Below, one piece after another: positions 5,998 through 12,040 of a stretch of 12,040 nt of DNA (position 1 is the first letter of the stretch; every line of letters starts with the position of its first letter). This stretch comes from Ferruginibacter sp. GTDB lineage: Bacteria; Bacteroidota; Bacteroidia; Chitinophagales; Chitinophagaceae. The DNA lies in assembly GCA_025362765.1 (NCBI GenBank), contig JANYFI010000820.1, positions 1 to 12,040 on the forward strand, written 5' to 3'. The position numbers were made by a program, and so were the translations under genes. The notes below the pieces were generated by a model, which searched no databases, was not told the origin of the DNA, and saw only the letters and a program-made list of their open reading frames with translations.

Positions 5998-6618
5998 TTA
6001 GTTCATTATGACTTCAATCATATCCCTGCAATACACTTTTCCTTTTGATATTACCAGCTCGCCTTTTTCATGCATAGTACGCATGGTTCGTATAACAGTT
6101 TCTACCCGCAGGCCCGTCATATCCGCAATATGCTGACGGGTTAATTTAAGCTGGCAGCAATCGGCACAAAAATTCTTTTTATCCGATTTAAGCTGATTCA
6201 GCAGGTTGGCAATTATTTTTTCCGGACAATGAGAGGAGAAAGATTTTATGACAGACAATTTAAACCGAAGCCTTTTTGACAATAATTGCGTGAAGGCAAA
6301 ATTTAACTCGCTGTTTTCTTTTAGCAATTGAAGAAAAGTAGGTTTATGCAAGCGGATGATAATACTGTCTGATGCCGCAATGGCTGTTGCTAAAAATGGC
6401 TCATCATCAAAAAGCGGGTATTCACCAAACGATTCGCCTGGTTCAATTATTGAAAGTACTGTGTCTTTTCCTTCATCTCCAATACTAACCCATCTTATAC
6501 TTCCACTTATTAATTGATGGTAAAAAGAACAGCTTTGCCCTTCGGTAAAAATAATTTCGCCGGCAGTTACTTTTTTGTAAGCACCACCCCAGGCAAGCAA
6601 TAAGTCAACGTCAATCAT
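5998..6618 (-). CDS. Crp/Fnr-family transcriptional regulator with a cysteine cluster
   Basis: From ATG at 6618 the protein has 206 residues. An N-terminal cyclic-nucleotide-binding-type beta-roll (about 15-100) has VTAGEIIFTEGQ, SGSIRW and IIEPGESFGEYPLFDDEPF. The long dimerisation helix (about 103-128) follows, and a C-terminal HTH has LTRQHIADMTGLRVETVIRTM (159-179). The recognition helix carries ETVIR, the ExxxR arrangement of FNR-type readers of TGAT/ATCA half-sites. The FNR N-terminal cysteine set is absent. Cysteines instead lie at C30, C131, C151, C154, C155 (CADCC, just before the HTH) and C197. An upstream in-frame TTG at 6649-6651 would add 11 residues, but it falls inside the likely -7 element, so the ATG is preferred. 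The gene diverges from the nos operon and is its obvious candidate activator, sensing oxygen, NO or redox state. Confidence 0.88.
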   Translation of the reverse strand: MIDVDLLLAWGGAYKKVTAGEIIFTEGQSCSFYHQLISGSIRWVSIGDEGKDTVLSIIEPGESFGEYPLFDDEPFLATAIAASDSIIIRLHKPTFLQLLKENSELNFAFTQLLSKRLRFKLSVIKSFSSHCPEKIIANLLNQLKSDKKNFCADCCQLKLTRQHIADMTGLRVETVIRTMRTMHEKGELVISKGKVYCRDMIEVIMN

Positions 6619-6648
6619 GATGAAAAAATTAGTTTGTAAATGATTGTT

Positions 6649-6656
6649 CAAATCTA
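6649..6656 (-). promoter_or_regulatory. -7 promoter element of the Crp/Fnr gene
   Basis: Read on the minus strand this is TAGATTTG, a perfect match to TAnnTTTG, 31 nt upstream of the ATG at 6618. No -33 TTG is found at standard spacing. A near-palindrome, ATGA-N7-TCAT, lies at 6679-6693, in the zone where an activator could bind. Its spacing is one base longer than an FNR box. Confidence 0.45.
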
Positions 6657-6700
6657 CCTATAGGTTGCACGCTGTGCTATGACATTGATTCATTATACAC

Positions 6701-6714
6701 ATGATTCAGATCAT
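6701..6714. promoter_or_regulatory. FNR/Crp-type binding site upstream of the nos operon
   Basis: ATGAT-TCAG-ATCAT is a perfect inverted repeat containing the FNR/FixK core TGAT-N4-ATCA. It differs from TTGAT-N4-ATCAA only in the outermost base of each half. Its centre (6707.5) lies about 41.5 nt before the start site predicted from the -7 element at 6736-6743, the position of a class II activator site. The adjacent Crp/Fnr regulator is the likely ligand. Confidence 0.6.
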
Positions 6715-6735
6715 ATTAATTATCTGCCAGCAGTG

Positions 6736-6743
6736 TATTTTTG
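6736..6743 (+). promoter_or_regulatory. -7 promoter element of the nos operon
   Basis: TATTTTTG matches the Bacteroidota -7 consensus TAnnTTTG exactly. No -33 TTG is present upstream; an FNR-type box takes its place. Transcription would start near 6749, leaving a leader of about 150 nt before the cytochrome c start codon at 6903. Confidence 0.5.
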
Positions 6744-6750
6744 CTTTTTT

Positions 6751-6766
6751 AACTGTAGTTACAGTT
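6751..6766. promoter_or_regulatory. Perfect 16-nt palindromic operator candidate at the nos start site
   Basis: AACTGTA-GT-TACAGTT is a perfect 7-bp inverted repeat with a 2-nt centre. It covers about +2 to +18 relative to the predicted start. A 2-nt loop cannot form an RNA hairpin without opening inner pairs, so a dimeric DNA-binding protein is the more natural reading. An overlapping weaker repeat continues to the right (TTACA ... TGTAA to 6777). I cannot name the binder; TGTA-N2-TACA is not an FNR-type site. Confidence 0.45.
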
Positions 6767-6902
6767 GATAATTGTAAAAGCTTCCCGCCATTTTTTCTGC
6801 TCAAATAGGGACATTTTTCAATTATGACTAAACGCATAAAATGCTACAAAATCGAGTGTTAATCTTGTGCAATCATTTCATTTATCAAAAAAATAAAACA
6901 AT

Positions 6903-7397
6903 ATGAAAAAACTGATTGTAACTGGCCTGGTTGTAAGTTTTGCAGCATTCTTAACCAGTTGTGGCGATAACAAATCTGCTGACAATAATGCAGGCGCGAC
7001 CAGCAGTGCAGCAGCAGCAGATGCAAACAAAGCTACTGACAACCCTTCTTACGACCCAAATAGGGGGGAAGGAAAATTTACAACCGTTGAGTTGGGCTCC
7101 TCTGTAGATGCGGCGAAGGCTGAAGGCGGAAAAAAAGTATTCGATGTAAAATGTGGCGCCTGCCATAAGCTTACCGACGAAAAACTGGTTGGTCCGGGAT
7201 GGTTAGGTGTAACAACCCGTCATAAACCAGAATGGATCATGAATTTTATTACTAACACAGATGCGATGATTACCAAGGATCCTAAAATGCAGGCGCAGTT
7301 GGAAATATGCCTTGTGCGTATGCCAAATCAGGGTTTAACAGATGATGATGCCAGGAACCTGCTGGAGTTTATGCGTAAAAATGATGGGGTAAAATAA
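6903..7397 (+). CDS. Lipoprotein monoheme cytochrome c, putative electron donor to NosZ
   Basis: The 164-residue protein begins with a lipoprotein signal (MKKLIVTGLVVSFAAFLTSC, lipobox Cys20). A low-complexity Ala/Asn/Asp/Ser linker follows (about 21-57), then a class I cytochrome c domain. The heme-binding motif is CGACH (84-88), and M140 in CLVRMPNQG is the likely sixth ligand. KLVGPGWLGV (94-103) and the final helix DDDARNLLEFMRKN complete the fold. It is anchored on the periplasmic face by lipid, and the linker would give the heme domain reach. It lies 55 nt before nosZ, in the place where clade II nos clusters often carry cytochrome genes. It most likely passes electrons from the quinol/bc1-like chain to the CuA site of NosZ. 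The ATG is preceded by an A-rich stretch and no clear Shine-Dalgarno. Confidence 0.88.
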   Translation: MKKLIVTGLVVSFAAFLTSCGDNKSADNNAGATSSAAAADANKATDNPSYDPNRGEGKFTTVELGSSVDAAKAEGGKKVFDVKCGACHKLTDEKLVGPGWLGVTTRHKPEWIMNFITNTDAMITKDPKMQAQLEICLVRMPNQGLTDDDARNLLEFMRKNDGVK

Positions 7398-7452
7398 TGC
7401 TTCGTTTAATGTTTAATAAACCAGTATATCATACAATTTAAATAAGCAAATA

Positions 7453-9447
7453 ATGAAATCAATCAACTTAAATGCAATTGGTGTAGCAGCCCTTGCCTTA
7501 CTTTTTAGCGTGCAATCCTGCAAGCCCAAAAATGCACAGTCGGCCGTAAGTGGTGATGCTGCCGCAAAATCTTATGTTGCACCCGGCAAATACGATGAAT
7601 TTTACAATTTCGTATCGGGTGGCTTTAGCGGGCAAATGAGTGTGTACGGCTTGCCAAGTGGCAGGTTGCTAAGAGTAGTACCCATCTTTTCTGTTAATCC
7701 CGAAAATGGATATGGATACTCTGAAGAAACCAAACCGATGTTAAACACGTCGCATGGTTTTATTCCATGGGACGATCAGCACCATCTCGATCTATCTCAA
7801 ACTGATGGTAAAATTGATGGTCGCTGGATATTTGCCAACGCTAACAATACGCCCCGTGTAGCAAGGGTTGATCTTTCTACTTTTCATACGGCTGAAATTC
7901 TTGAATTACCCAACAGTGCGGGCAATCACTCCTCACCTTTTATTACAGAAAATACAGAGTATGTAGTAGCAGGTACCAGGTTTAGCGTACCTCCAGATGA
8001 TAAAAATGGAGATGTACCCATTAATACTTACAAAAAGAATTTTAAAGGCACCATTAGTTTTATCAGTGTAGATAAAAATAACGGAAATATGGATATTGCT
8101 TTTCAACTGCAATGCCCACCAGTTAATTTCGACCTTAGTCACTCAGGTAAAGGTGTATCAAGCGGTTGGTTTTTCTTTAGTTGTTACAACACGGAACAGG
8201 CCAATACGTTGTTGGAAGTAAATGCTTCAAAAAAAGATAAGGATTTTATTATGGCAGTAAACTGGAAACTGGCAGAAAAATTAATTAAAGAAGGCAAAGG
8301 CCGTAAGCAGGCTGTAAAGTATGCCAGCAACCGTTATGATGAAAAGACACATACTGCAACTTCTACAATTAAAACAGAAGTAACGGTAATGGATGTAGCT
8401 GATTTCCCCGGCCTTGTTTATTTTATTCCTTGTCCTAAATCGCCCCATGGCTGCGATGTAGACCCAAGTGGCGAATACATTGTTGGTAGTGGAAAACTTG
8501 CTGCTTTGATACCCGTATTTAGTTTTAGTAAAATTCAAAAAGCAATTGAGGCTAAAGATTTTGCAGGCGATTATAACGGTATTCCAGTGATTAAGTATGA
8601 ATCTGCTTTGTATGGAGAAGTGAAAAAACCTGGTCTTGGCCCTTTACATACTGAATTTGATGGAAGAGGTAATGCCTACACCACCATGTTTGTAAGCAGT
8701 GAAGTTGTAAAGTGGAGTATTAAAGACTTAAAAGTATTAGACAGGGTTGCTACATTTTACTCACCAGGTCACTTAATGATTCCCGGCGGTGATACCAAAA
8801 ATCCAAACGGAAAATATTTGGTTGCATATAATAAAATTACCAAAGACCGGTTTTTACCTACTGGTCCAGAGCTGGCTCAAAGCGCTCAATTGTTTGATAT
8901 CAGTGGTGATAAAATGCAACTCATCCTCGACTTTCCAACAATCGGTGAGCCGCACTATGCACAGGGTGTGGAAGCAAGTGTAATCAGGGATAAGTCAGTT
9001 AAGTTTTTCAAGATTGAGGAGAACAGCAATCCTTTTGTATCAAAAGGGGAAGGGACTACCAAAGTAGTACGTACAGGTAACCGGGTGGATGTATATATGA
9101 CTGCCATCCGCAGCCATCTTACACCTGATAATATTGAAGGTATTCGCCTTGGAGATGAAGTATATTTCCATGTAACTAATATTGAACAAGATTGGGATGT
9201 ACCACATGGCTTTGCCATTAAAGCTGCAGCCACCGCAGAACTGCTGATAATGCCAGGCGAAACTTCTACGCTGAAATGGGTGCCAGACAGGGTTGGTATT
9301 ATACCATTCTATTGCACAGATTTCTGTAGCGCTTTACATCAGGAAATGCAAGGTTATGCAAGGGTGTCTCCTGCGGGAAGTAATGTGCCATTAACATTTA
9401 GTACTGGTACCAACACCCCAAAAGACGACAGTACTTCTATCAAATAG
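7453..9447 (+). CDS. nosZ: Nitrous oxide reductase, clade II (Sec-dependent lipoprotein)
   Basis: NosZ reduces N2O to N2 in the periplasm. The 664-residue protein carries a Sec lipoprotein signal ending SVQSC (Cys23), not a Tat RR signal, which marks clade II. The seven CuZ histidines are visible in the beta-propeller: H110 and H111 (DDQHHLDL), H159 (GNHSS), H230 (FDLSHSGKG), H332 (KSPHGCD), H399 (GPLHTEFDG) and H440 (SPGHLMIPGG). The C-terminal cupredoxin domain has the CuA ligands H585 (DVPHGF), C621, C625, H629 and M632 (CTDFCSALHQEM). All key ligands are present and length is normal, so it should be active. The Ser/Thr-rich tail (640-664) extends past the CuA domain. It follows the cytochrome gene by 55 nt and is probably cotranscribed from the promoter at 6736. 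A 14-bp inverted repeat follows the stop. Confidence 0.97.
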   Translation: MKSINLNAIGVAALALLFSVQSCKPKNAQSAVSGDAAAKSYVAPGKYDEFYNFVSGGFSGQMSVYGLPSGRLLRVVPIFSVNPENGYGYSEETKPMLNTSHGFIPWDDQHHLDLSQTDGKIDGRWIFANANNTPRVARVDLSTFHTAEILELPNSAGNHSSPFITENTEYVVAGTRFSVPPDDKNGDVPINTYKKNFKGTISFISVDKNNGNMDIAFQLQCPPVNFDLSHSGKGVSSGWFFFSCYNTEQANTLLEVNASKKDKDFIMAVNWKLAEKLIKEGKGRKQAVKYASNRYDEKTHTATSTIKTEVTVMDVADFPGLVYFIPCPKSPHGCDVDPSGEYIVGSGKLAALIPVFSFSKIQKAIEAKDFAGDYNGIPVIKYESALYGEVKKPGLGPLHTEFDGRGNAYTTMFVSSEVVKWSIKDLKVLDRVATFYSPGHLMIPGGDTKNPNGKYLVAYNKITKDRFLPTGPELAQSAQLFDISGDKMQLILDFPTIGEPHYAQGVEASVIRDKSVKFFKIEENSNPFVSKGEGTTKVVRTGNRVDVYMTAIRSHLTPDNIEGIRLGDEVYFHVTNIEQDWDVPHGFAIKAAATAELLIMPGETSTLKWVPDRVGIIPFYCTDFCSALHQEMQGYARVSPAGSNVPLTFSTGTNTPKDDSTSIK

Positions 9448-9460
9448 TGTATTGGTAATT

Positions 9461-9520
9461 AGTTGAAGATTGAAAGTTTAGGCTGTGATTTTTTCCAAAG
9501 GCTTACTTCAATCTTCAACT
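9461..9520. repeat. Long 14-bp inverted repeat in the nosZ-nosL gap
   Basis: AGTTGAAGATTGAA (9461-9474) and TTCAATCTTCAACT (9507-9520) are exact reverse complements, 14 bp, with a 32-nt loop. In RNA this would be a stable but low-GC stem. It fills most of the 108-nt gap between nosZ and the next gene. No T-run follows directly, so it looks more like an mRNA stabiliser or processing site, or an intergenic repeat unit, than a strong terminator. Confidence 0.6.
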
Positions 9521-9555
9521 GAATACCATTGTTTCTTTTCCTTTAACTTACAAAT

Positions 9556-10578
9556 ATGAAAAGCAAAAGTGTTTCTGTAATAACCCGCGTATTGCTGATA
9601 CTTTGCAGCATTGGGTTGGTTGTAGTATTGTTTGTTCCCATGTGGAGGATAGATCTTTCTGCTCCACAATATCCCGAAGGATTACGCTTATTAATTTATG
9701 CCAATAAATTGGCCGGTAATGTAGATATCATTAATGGTTTAAATCATTACATAGGCATGAAAACCCTGCATGCGGCAGACTTTCCCGAATTTAAAATATT
9801 ATCGGGTATCATTATTTTTTTTAGTTTGCTTTTATTGTGGGCTGCTATTGCGGGTAAAAGAAAATGGATACATATTTCATTTGCCCTGTTTGTAACTTTT
9901 GGCGTTATTGCTATGATTGATTTTTGGAAATGGGAATATGCCTATGGACATAATTTGAATCCAGAAGCTGCTATCATTGTACCAGGCATGGCTTACCAGC
10001 CACCGCTGATTGGCTTTAAACAATTATTAAATTTTGGTGCCTACTCAATGCCTGATATAGGAGGCTGGATTTTTGTGACCGTAGGAGCAATTCTGCTAGG
10101 AATGGTAGTTTTCGAAGGGAAAAGAAATAAATCAGTTAACCTTTCTTCATTGGCCATGCCTGCATTGTTATTAGCAGGTATTACAATCGGCTTAAGCAGT
10201 TGCAATACCAAACCGCAATTACTGGCTATTGGAAAAGACAATTGTGATTTTTGTAAAATGACTGTGAGCGACAACCGTTTCGGCGCAGAAATAGTCACTA
10301 AAAAAGGAAAGATATATAAGTTCGATGATGAGCATTGCATCATCGGATTTTTACGGGAAGGCAAAGTTAGCAAACCCGATATTGCAGGCACCTATTTCGT
10401 TGATTTTAGCGTGCCAGGCAAACTGATAAATGTAGATGATGCACTATTTCTGCAATGTCCTGCACTCAAAAGTCCCATGGGTGGTAACATTGCAGCTTTT
10501 GCCAACGCAGACAGCCTGGCAAAAACTTTTCAGGAAATTAATGGTAACCAAATATCCTGGGAGGACATGCAAAAATGA
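9556..10578 (+). CDS. nosL: Membrane protein fused to a C-terminal NosL copper-chaperone domain
   Basis: The 340-residue protein has two parts. Residues 1-215 hold about five helices (10-30, 80-100, 103-122, 170-186, 199-215). Basic loops KRK (101-103) and KRNK (189-192) lie on the cytoplasmic side, and external loops carry H64, M68 (NHYIGM), H72, H132 and M145. Residues about 216-340 are a NosL domain: C230-DFC-KM235 (CDFCKM), DDEHC (257-261), PGKLINVDDALFLQC and SPMGG (306-310). NosL delivers Cu(I) to apo-NosZ in the periplasm, and the predicted topology puts it there. The fifth helix reads like a lipoprotein signal (MPALLLAGITIGLSSC, Cys216), so two once-separate genes appear joined in one frame. 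An internal ATG at 10156 could also give free NosL. The stop overlaps the nosD start (ATGA). Confidence 0.85.
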   Translation: MKSKSVSVITRVLLILCSIGLVVVLFVPMWRIDLSAPQYPEGLRLLIYANKLAGNVDIINGLNHYIGMKTLHAADFPEFKILSGIIIFFSLLLLWAAIAGKRKWIHISFALFVTFGVIAMIDFWKWEYAYGHNLNPEAAIIVPGMAYQPPLIGFKQLLNFGAYSMPDIGGWIFVTVGAILLGMVVFEGKRNKSVNLSSLAMPALLLAGITIGLSSCNTKPQLLAIGKDNCDFCKMTVSDNRFGAEIVTKKGKIYKFDDEHCIIGFLREGKVSKPDIAGTYFVDFSVPGKLINVDDALFLQCPALKSPMGGNIAAFANADSLAKTFQEINGNQISWEDMQK

Positions 10579-11804
10579 AAGGGCTCCTTTTCATATTGTC
10601 GTTGGGTCTTTCTGCGCAAGCAGGCGCCTTTACCATTCACGTAGGCCCACAACGTGAATATAAAACTATTACCGCAGCCATTACTGCCGCAAATGCAGGC
10701 GATACTGTGCTGGTAGATGCTGGTCATTATGCAGAAAAGAAGATTGTAATTAATAAAGCAATTTTTCTTAAAGGCATTAATTACCCGGTGATAGATGGAG
10801 AAAAAAAATACGAAATACTTTATGTAAAAGCCGACGGCGTAATTATAGAAGGATTTAGTGTTGTTCATTCAGGTGTATCGAGTATTGATGATATTAGTGG
10901 AATAAAAGTGGAAGATAGCAAGAATGTAATCATCCGTAATAATATACTGCAGGATAATTTTTTTGGCATTATGATTCAGAATGGCTTAAACTGCCTTGTA
11001 GAAAATAACCAGATTAGTGCCACCAGTAACCTGGAGCAGGAAAGCGGAAATGGTATCCATTGCTGGAAGGGTGATAGTATGCGGATTATTGGCAACAAAA
11101 TAACCGGCCATCGTGATGGCATTTACTTTGAGTTTGTAAAACATTCCATCATCTGGAGAAATACTTCTGAAAAAAATATTCGCTATGGCCTGCATTTCAT
11201 GTTTAGCAATGATGATACTTACGTGAGCAATATTTTTACTAACAATGGTTCGGGTGTGTCAGTTATGTTTAGTCAGCGTATTAAAATGTTCAGCAATTAT
11301 TTTGAAGAAAACTGGGGCGATGCATCGCACGGCATTTTGCTAAAAGAAATATCGGATGGCTACATGCAGGGTAATTATTTTGTTAAAAATACCAGCGGTA
11401 TTTATATGGAAGGCGCCAACAGAATTTGTATGAGTTACAATAGTTTTATCAACAATGGCTGGGCACTGAAAATTCAGGCAAGTTGTATGGACGTGGCGCT
11501 GGATCATAACAATTTTACCGGTAACACTTTTGATGTAGGCACCAACGGATCGCTGGTACAAAATACATTCAACAACAATTACTGGGATAAATATGAAGGA
11601 TATGATTTAAACAAAGATAAGATTGGTGATATCCCTTACCGCCCGGTGAGTATGTATTCTATGATTGTAGAAAAATATCCACCGGCAATGATTTTGTTTA
11701 GAAGCTTTATGACAAGCCTGCTTGATAAAACAGAAAAAATATTACCAAGTTTAACGCCTGAAAATCTAAAAGACGATTCGCCATTGATGAAGCCGGCATT
11801 TTAA
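10575..11804 (+). CDS. nosD: NosD, periplasmic beta-helix maturation factor for NosZ
   Basis: The 409-residue protein has a Sec signal peptide (MKGLLFILSLGLSAQA, likely cut after residue 16), then a CASH-type right-handed parallel beta-helix. It starts with YKTITAAITAANAGDTVLVDAG (29-50) and continues in about 22-residue coils rich in Asn turns (KNVIIRNNIL, NCLVENNQI, MRIIGNKITGH, QRIKMFSNYF, DGYMQGNYFV, DVALDHNNFTGN). The family signature NNYWDKYEGYDLN...GDIPYRP closes the domain (334-357). NosD works with the NosFY ABC transporter to supply sulfur or otherwise assemble the CuZ [4Cu:2S] site. It overlaps the NosL-fusion stop by 4 nt (ATGA), implying translational coupling, and nosF follows after 52 nt. 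Length and motifs are normal. Confidence 0.95.
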   Translation: MKGLLFILSLGLSAQAGAFTIHVGPQREYKTITAAITAANAGDTVLVDAGHYAEKKIVINKAIFLKGINYPVIDGEKKYEILYVKADGVIIEGFSVVHSGVSSIDDISGIKVEDSKNVIIRNNILQDNFFGIMIQNGLNCLVENNQISATSNLEQESGNGIHCWKGDSMRIIGNKITGHRDGIYFEFVKHSIIWRNTSEKNIRYGLHFMFSNDDTYVSNIFTNNGSGVSVMFSQRIKMFSNYFEENWGDASHGILLKEISDGYMQGNYFVKNTSGIYMEGANRICMSYNSFINNGWALKIQASCMDVALDHNNFTGNTFDVGTNGSLVQNTFNNNYWDKYEGYDLNKDKIGDIPYRPVSMYSMIVEKYPPAMILFRSFMTSLLDKTEKILPSLTPENLKDDSPLMKPAF

Positions 11805-11808
11805 AAAC

Positions 11809-11833
11809 TTTACACGTTTTCAAATGGTGTAAA
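11809..11833. repeat. 7-bp hairpin between nosD and nosF
   Basis: TTTACAC (11809-11815) pairs exactly with GTGTAAA (11827-11833) around an 11-nt loop, followed by CTTTT and then an A-run. The T-run is too short for a strong terminator. It may tune expression of nosF relative to nosD. Confidence 0.35.
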
Positions 11834-11856
11834 CTTTTAAAAAAAATATTTATATC

Positions 11857-12040
11857 ATGATTATCGCAAGCAATGTAACAAAGCAATTCGGAAAATTAAA
11901 AGCATTGGACAATGTATCTGCCACCTGCAATAAAGGGGAATGCATTGCACTGATTGGCCCTAACGGAAGCGGTAAAACCACGCTGATAAAATGCATTCTG
12001 GGAATGGTAGTGCCAGATAGCGGCTTCATTACTTTTAAGG
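11857..12040 (+). CDS. nosF: NosF, ABC transporter ATP-binding protein (N-terminal 61 residues, partial)
   Basis: The frame opens with ATG (MIIASNVTKQFGKLKALDNV) and is cut by the right edge of the window. A Walker A P-loop, GPNGSGKTT, is visible at about residues 39-47, with the expected preceding strand ECIALI and the following helix LIKCILGM, then VPDSGFITFK. The lead-in NVTKQFGKLKALDNVSA is the A-loop region, in which the aromatic F11 would stack on adenine. Position right after nosD identifies it as NosF, the cytoplasmic ATPase partner of the membrane protein NosY in NosZ metal-centre assembly. The signature motif and Walker B lie beyond the window. Confidence 0.93.
   Translation, partial: MIIASNVTKQFGKLKALDNVSATCNKGECIALIGPNGSGKTTLIKCILGMVVPDSGFITFK

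Larger units (their letters stand above)
6619..6902. other. Divergent regulatory region between the Crp/Fnr gene and the nos operon
   Basis: These 284 nt carry control elements for both directions: the minus-strand -7 element (6649-6656), the near-palindrome at 6679-6693, the FNR-type box (6701-6714), the plus-strand -7 element (6736-6743) and the palindrome (6751-6766). The remaining 136 nt before the cytochrome start are AT-rich, and I see no further strong structure. TAATCTTG at 6860-6867 misses the -7 consensus by one base and could be a second, weaker promoter nearer the gene. Confidence 0.5.

Noticed and set aside
6649..6651. TTG as start of the Crp/Fnr gene
   Set aside because: It lies inside the TAGATTTG -7 element, and an ATG 11 codons downstream begins closer to the family's usual N-terminus.
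10530..10868. 112-codon minus-strand frame at the NosL-NosD junction
   Set aside because: Antisense to the NosL C-terminus and NosD signal peptide and first coil, both well supported.

Overview
The window looks like chromosomal DNA of a denitrifying or N2O-respiring member of the Bacteroidota, most likely near the Chitinophagaceae. This placement is an inference from three things: AT-rich, adenine-rich intergenic DNA with little Shine-Dalgarno signal; TAnnTTTG-type -7 promoter elements; and a clade II (Sec/lipoprotein) nitrous oxide reductase cluster in the order known from Bacteroidota.

Left part (1-1408). A surface lipoprotein with FG-GAP/VCBS repeats runs leftward off the edge. Diverging from it is the C-terminal half of an Rrf2-family Fe-S regulator that has lost its DNA-binding half. 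It overlaps a [2Fe-2S] ferredoxin gene by 4 nt. Positions 1409-1852 hold no convincing intact gene, only two perfect inverted repeats and a broken minus-strand reading frame.

Middle (1853-4713, plus strand). Two small membrane proteins of unknown function are followed by a short GreA/Rnk-like RNA-polymerase-associated protein, a baeRF-type (bacterial archaeo-eukaryotic release-factor-like) protein and a short HPF/RaiA ribosome hibernation factor. The last three look like a translation and transcription shutdown module. The baeRF-HPF pair is 19 nt apart and is a good candidate for a partnered hibernation system.

Regulator block (4743-6618, minus strand). A Crp/Fnr-family regulator with an unusual cysteine cluster is followed 31 nt later by a polytopic membrane protein with conserved-looking histidines (HxHxH), of the general heme-copper-oxidase-I/NnrS type.

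Right part (6903-12040, plus strand). This is the nos operon: lipoprotein monoheme cytochrome c, NosZ with all seven CuZ histidines and the CuA site, a five-helix membrane protein fused to NosL, NosD overlapping it by ATGA, and the start of NosF, which is cut by the window edge. The 284-nt divergent region between the Crp/Fnr gene and the cytochrome gene has readable regulatory structure. It carries an FNR-type box (TGATnnnnATCA), a perfect -7 element spaced as in an FNR class II promoter, and a perfect 16-nt palindrome just downstream of the predicted transcription start. A separate -7 element on the other strand serves the Crp/Fnr gene. The simplest reading is that low-oxygen or NO signals act through the Crp/Fnr protein to switch on N2O respiration, with a second regulator acting at the palindrome. 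The cytochrome would feed electrons to NosZ, while NosL and NosDF(Y) supply copper and maturation.
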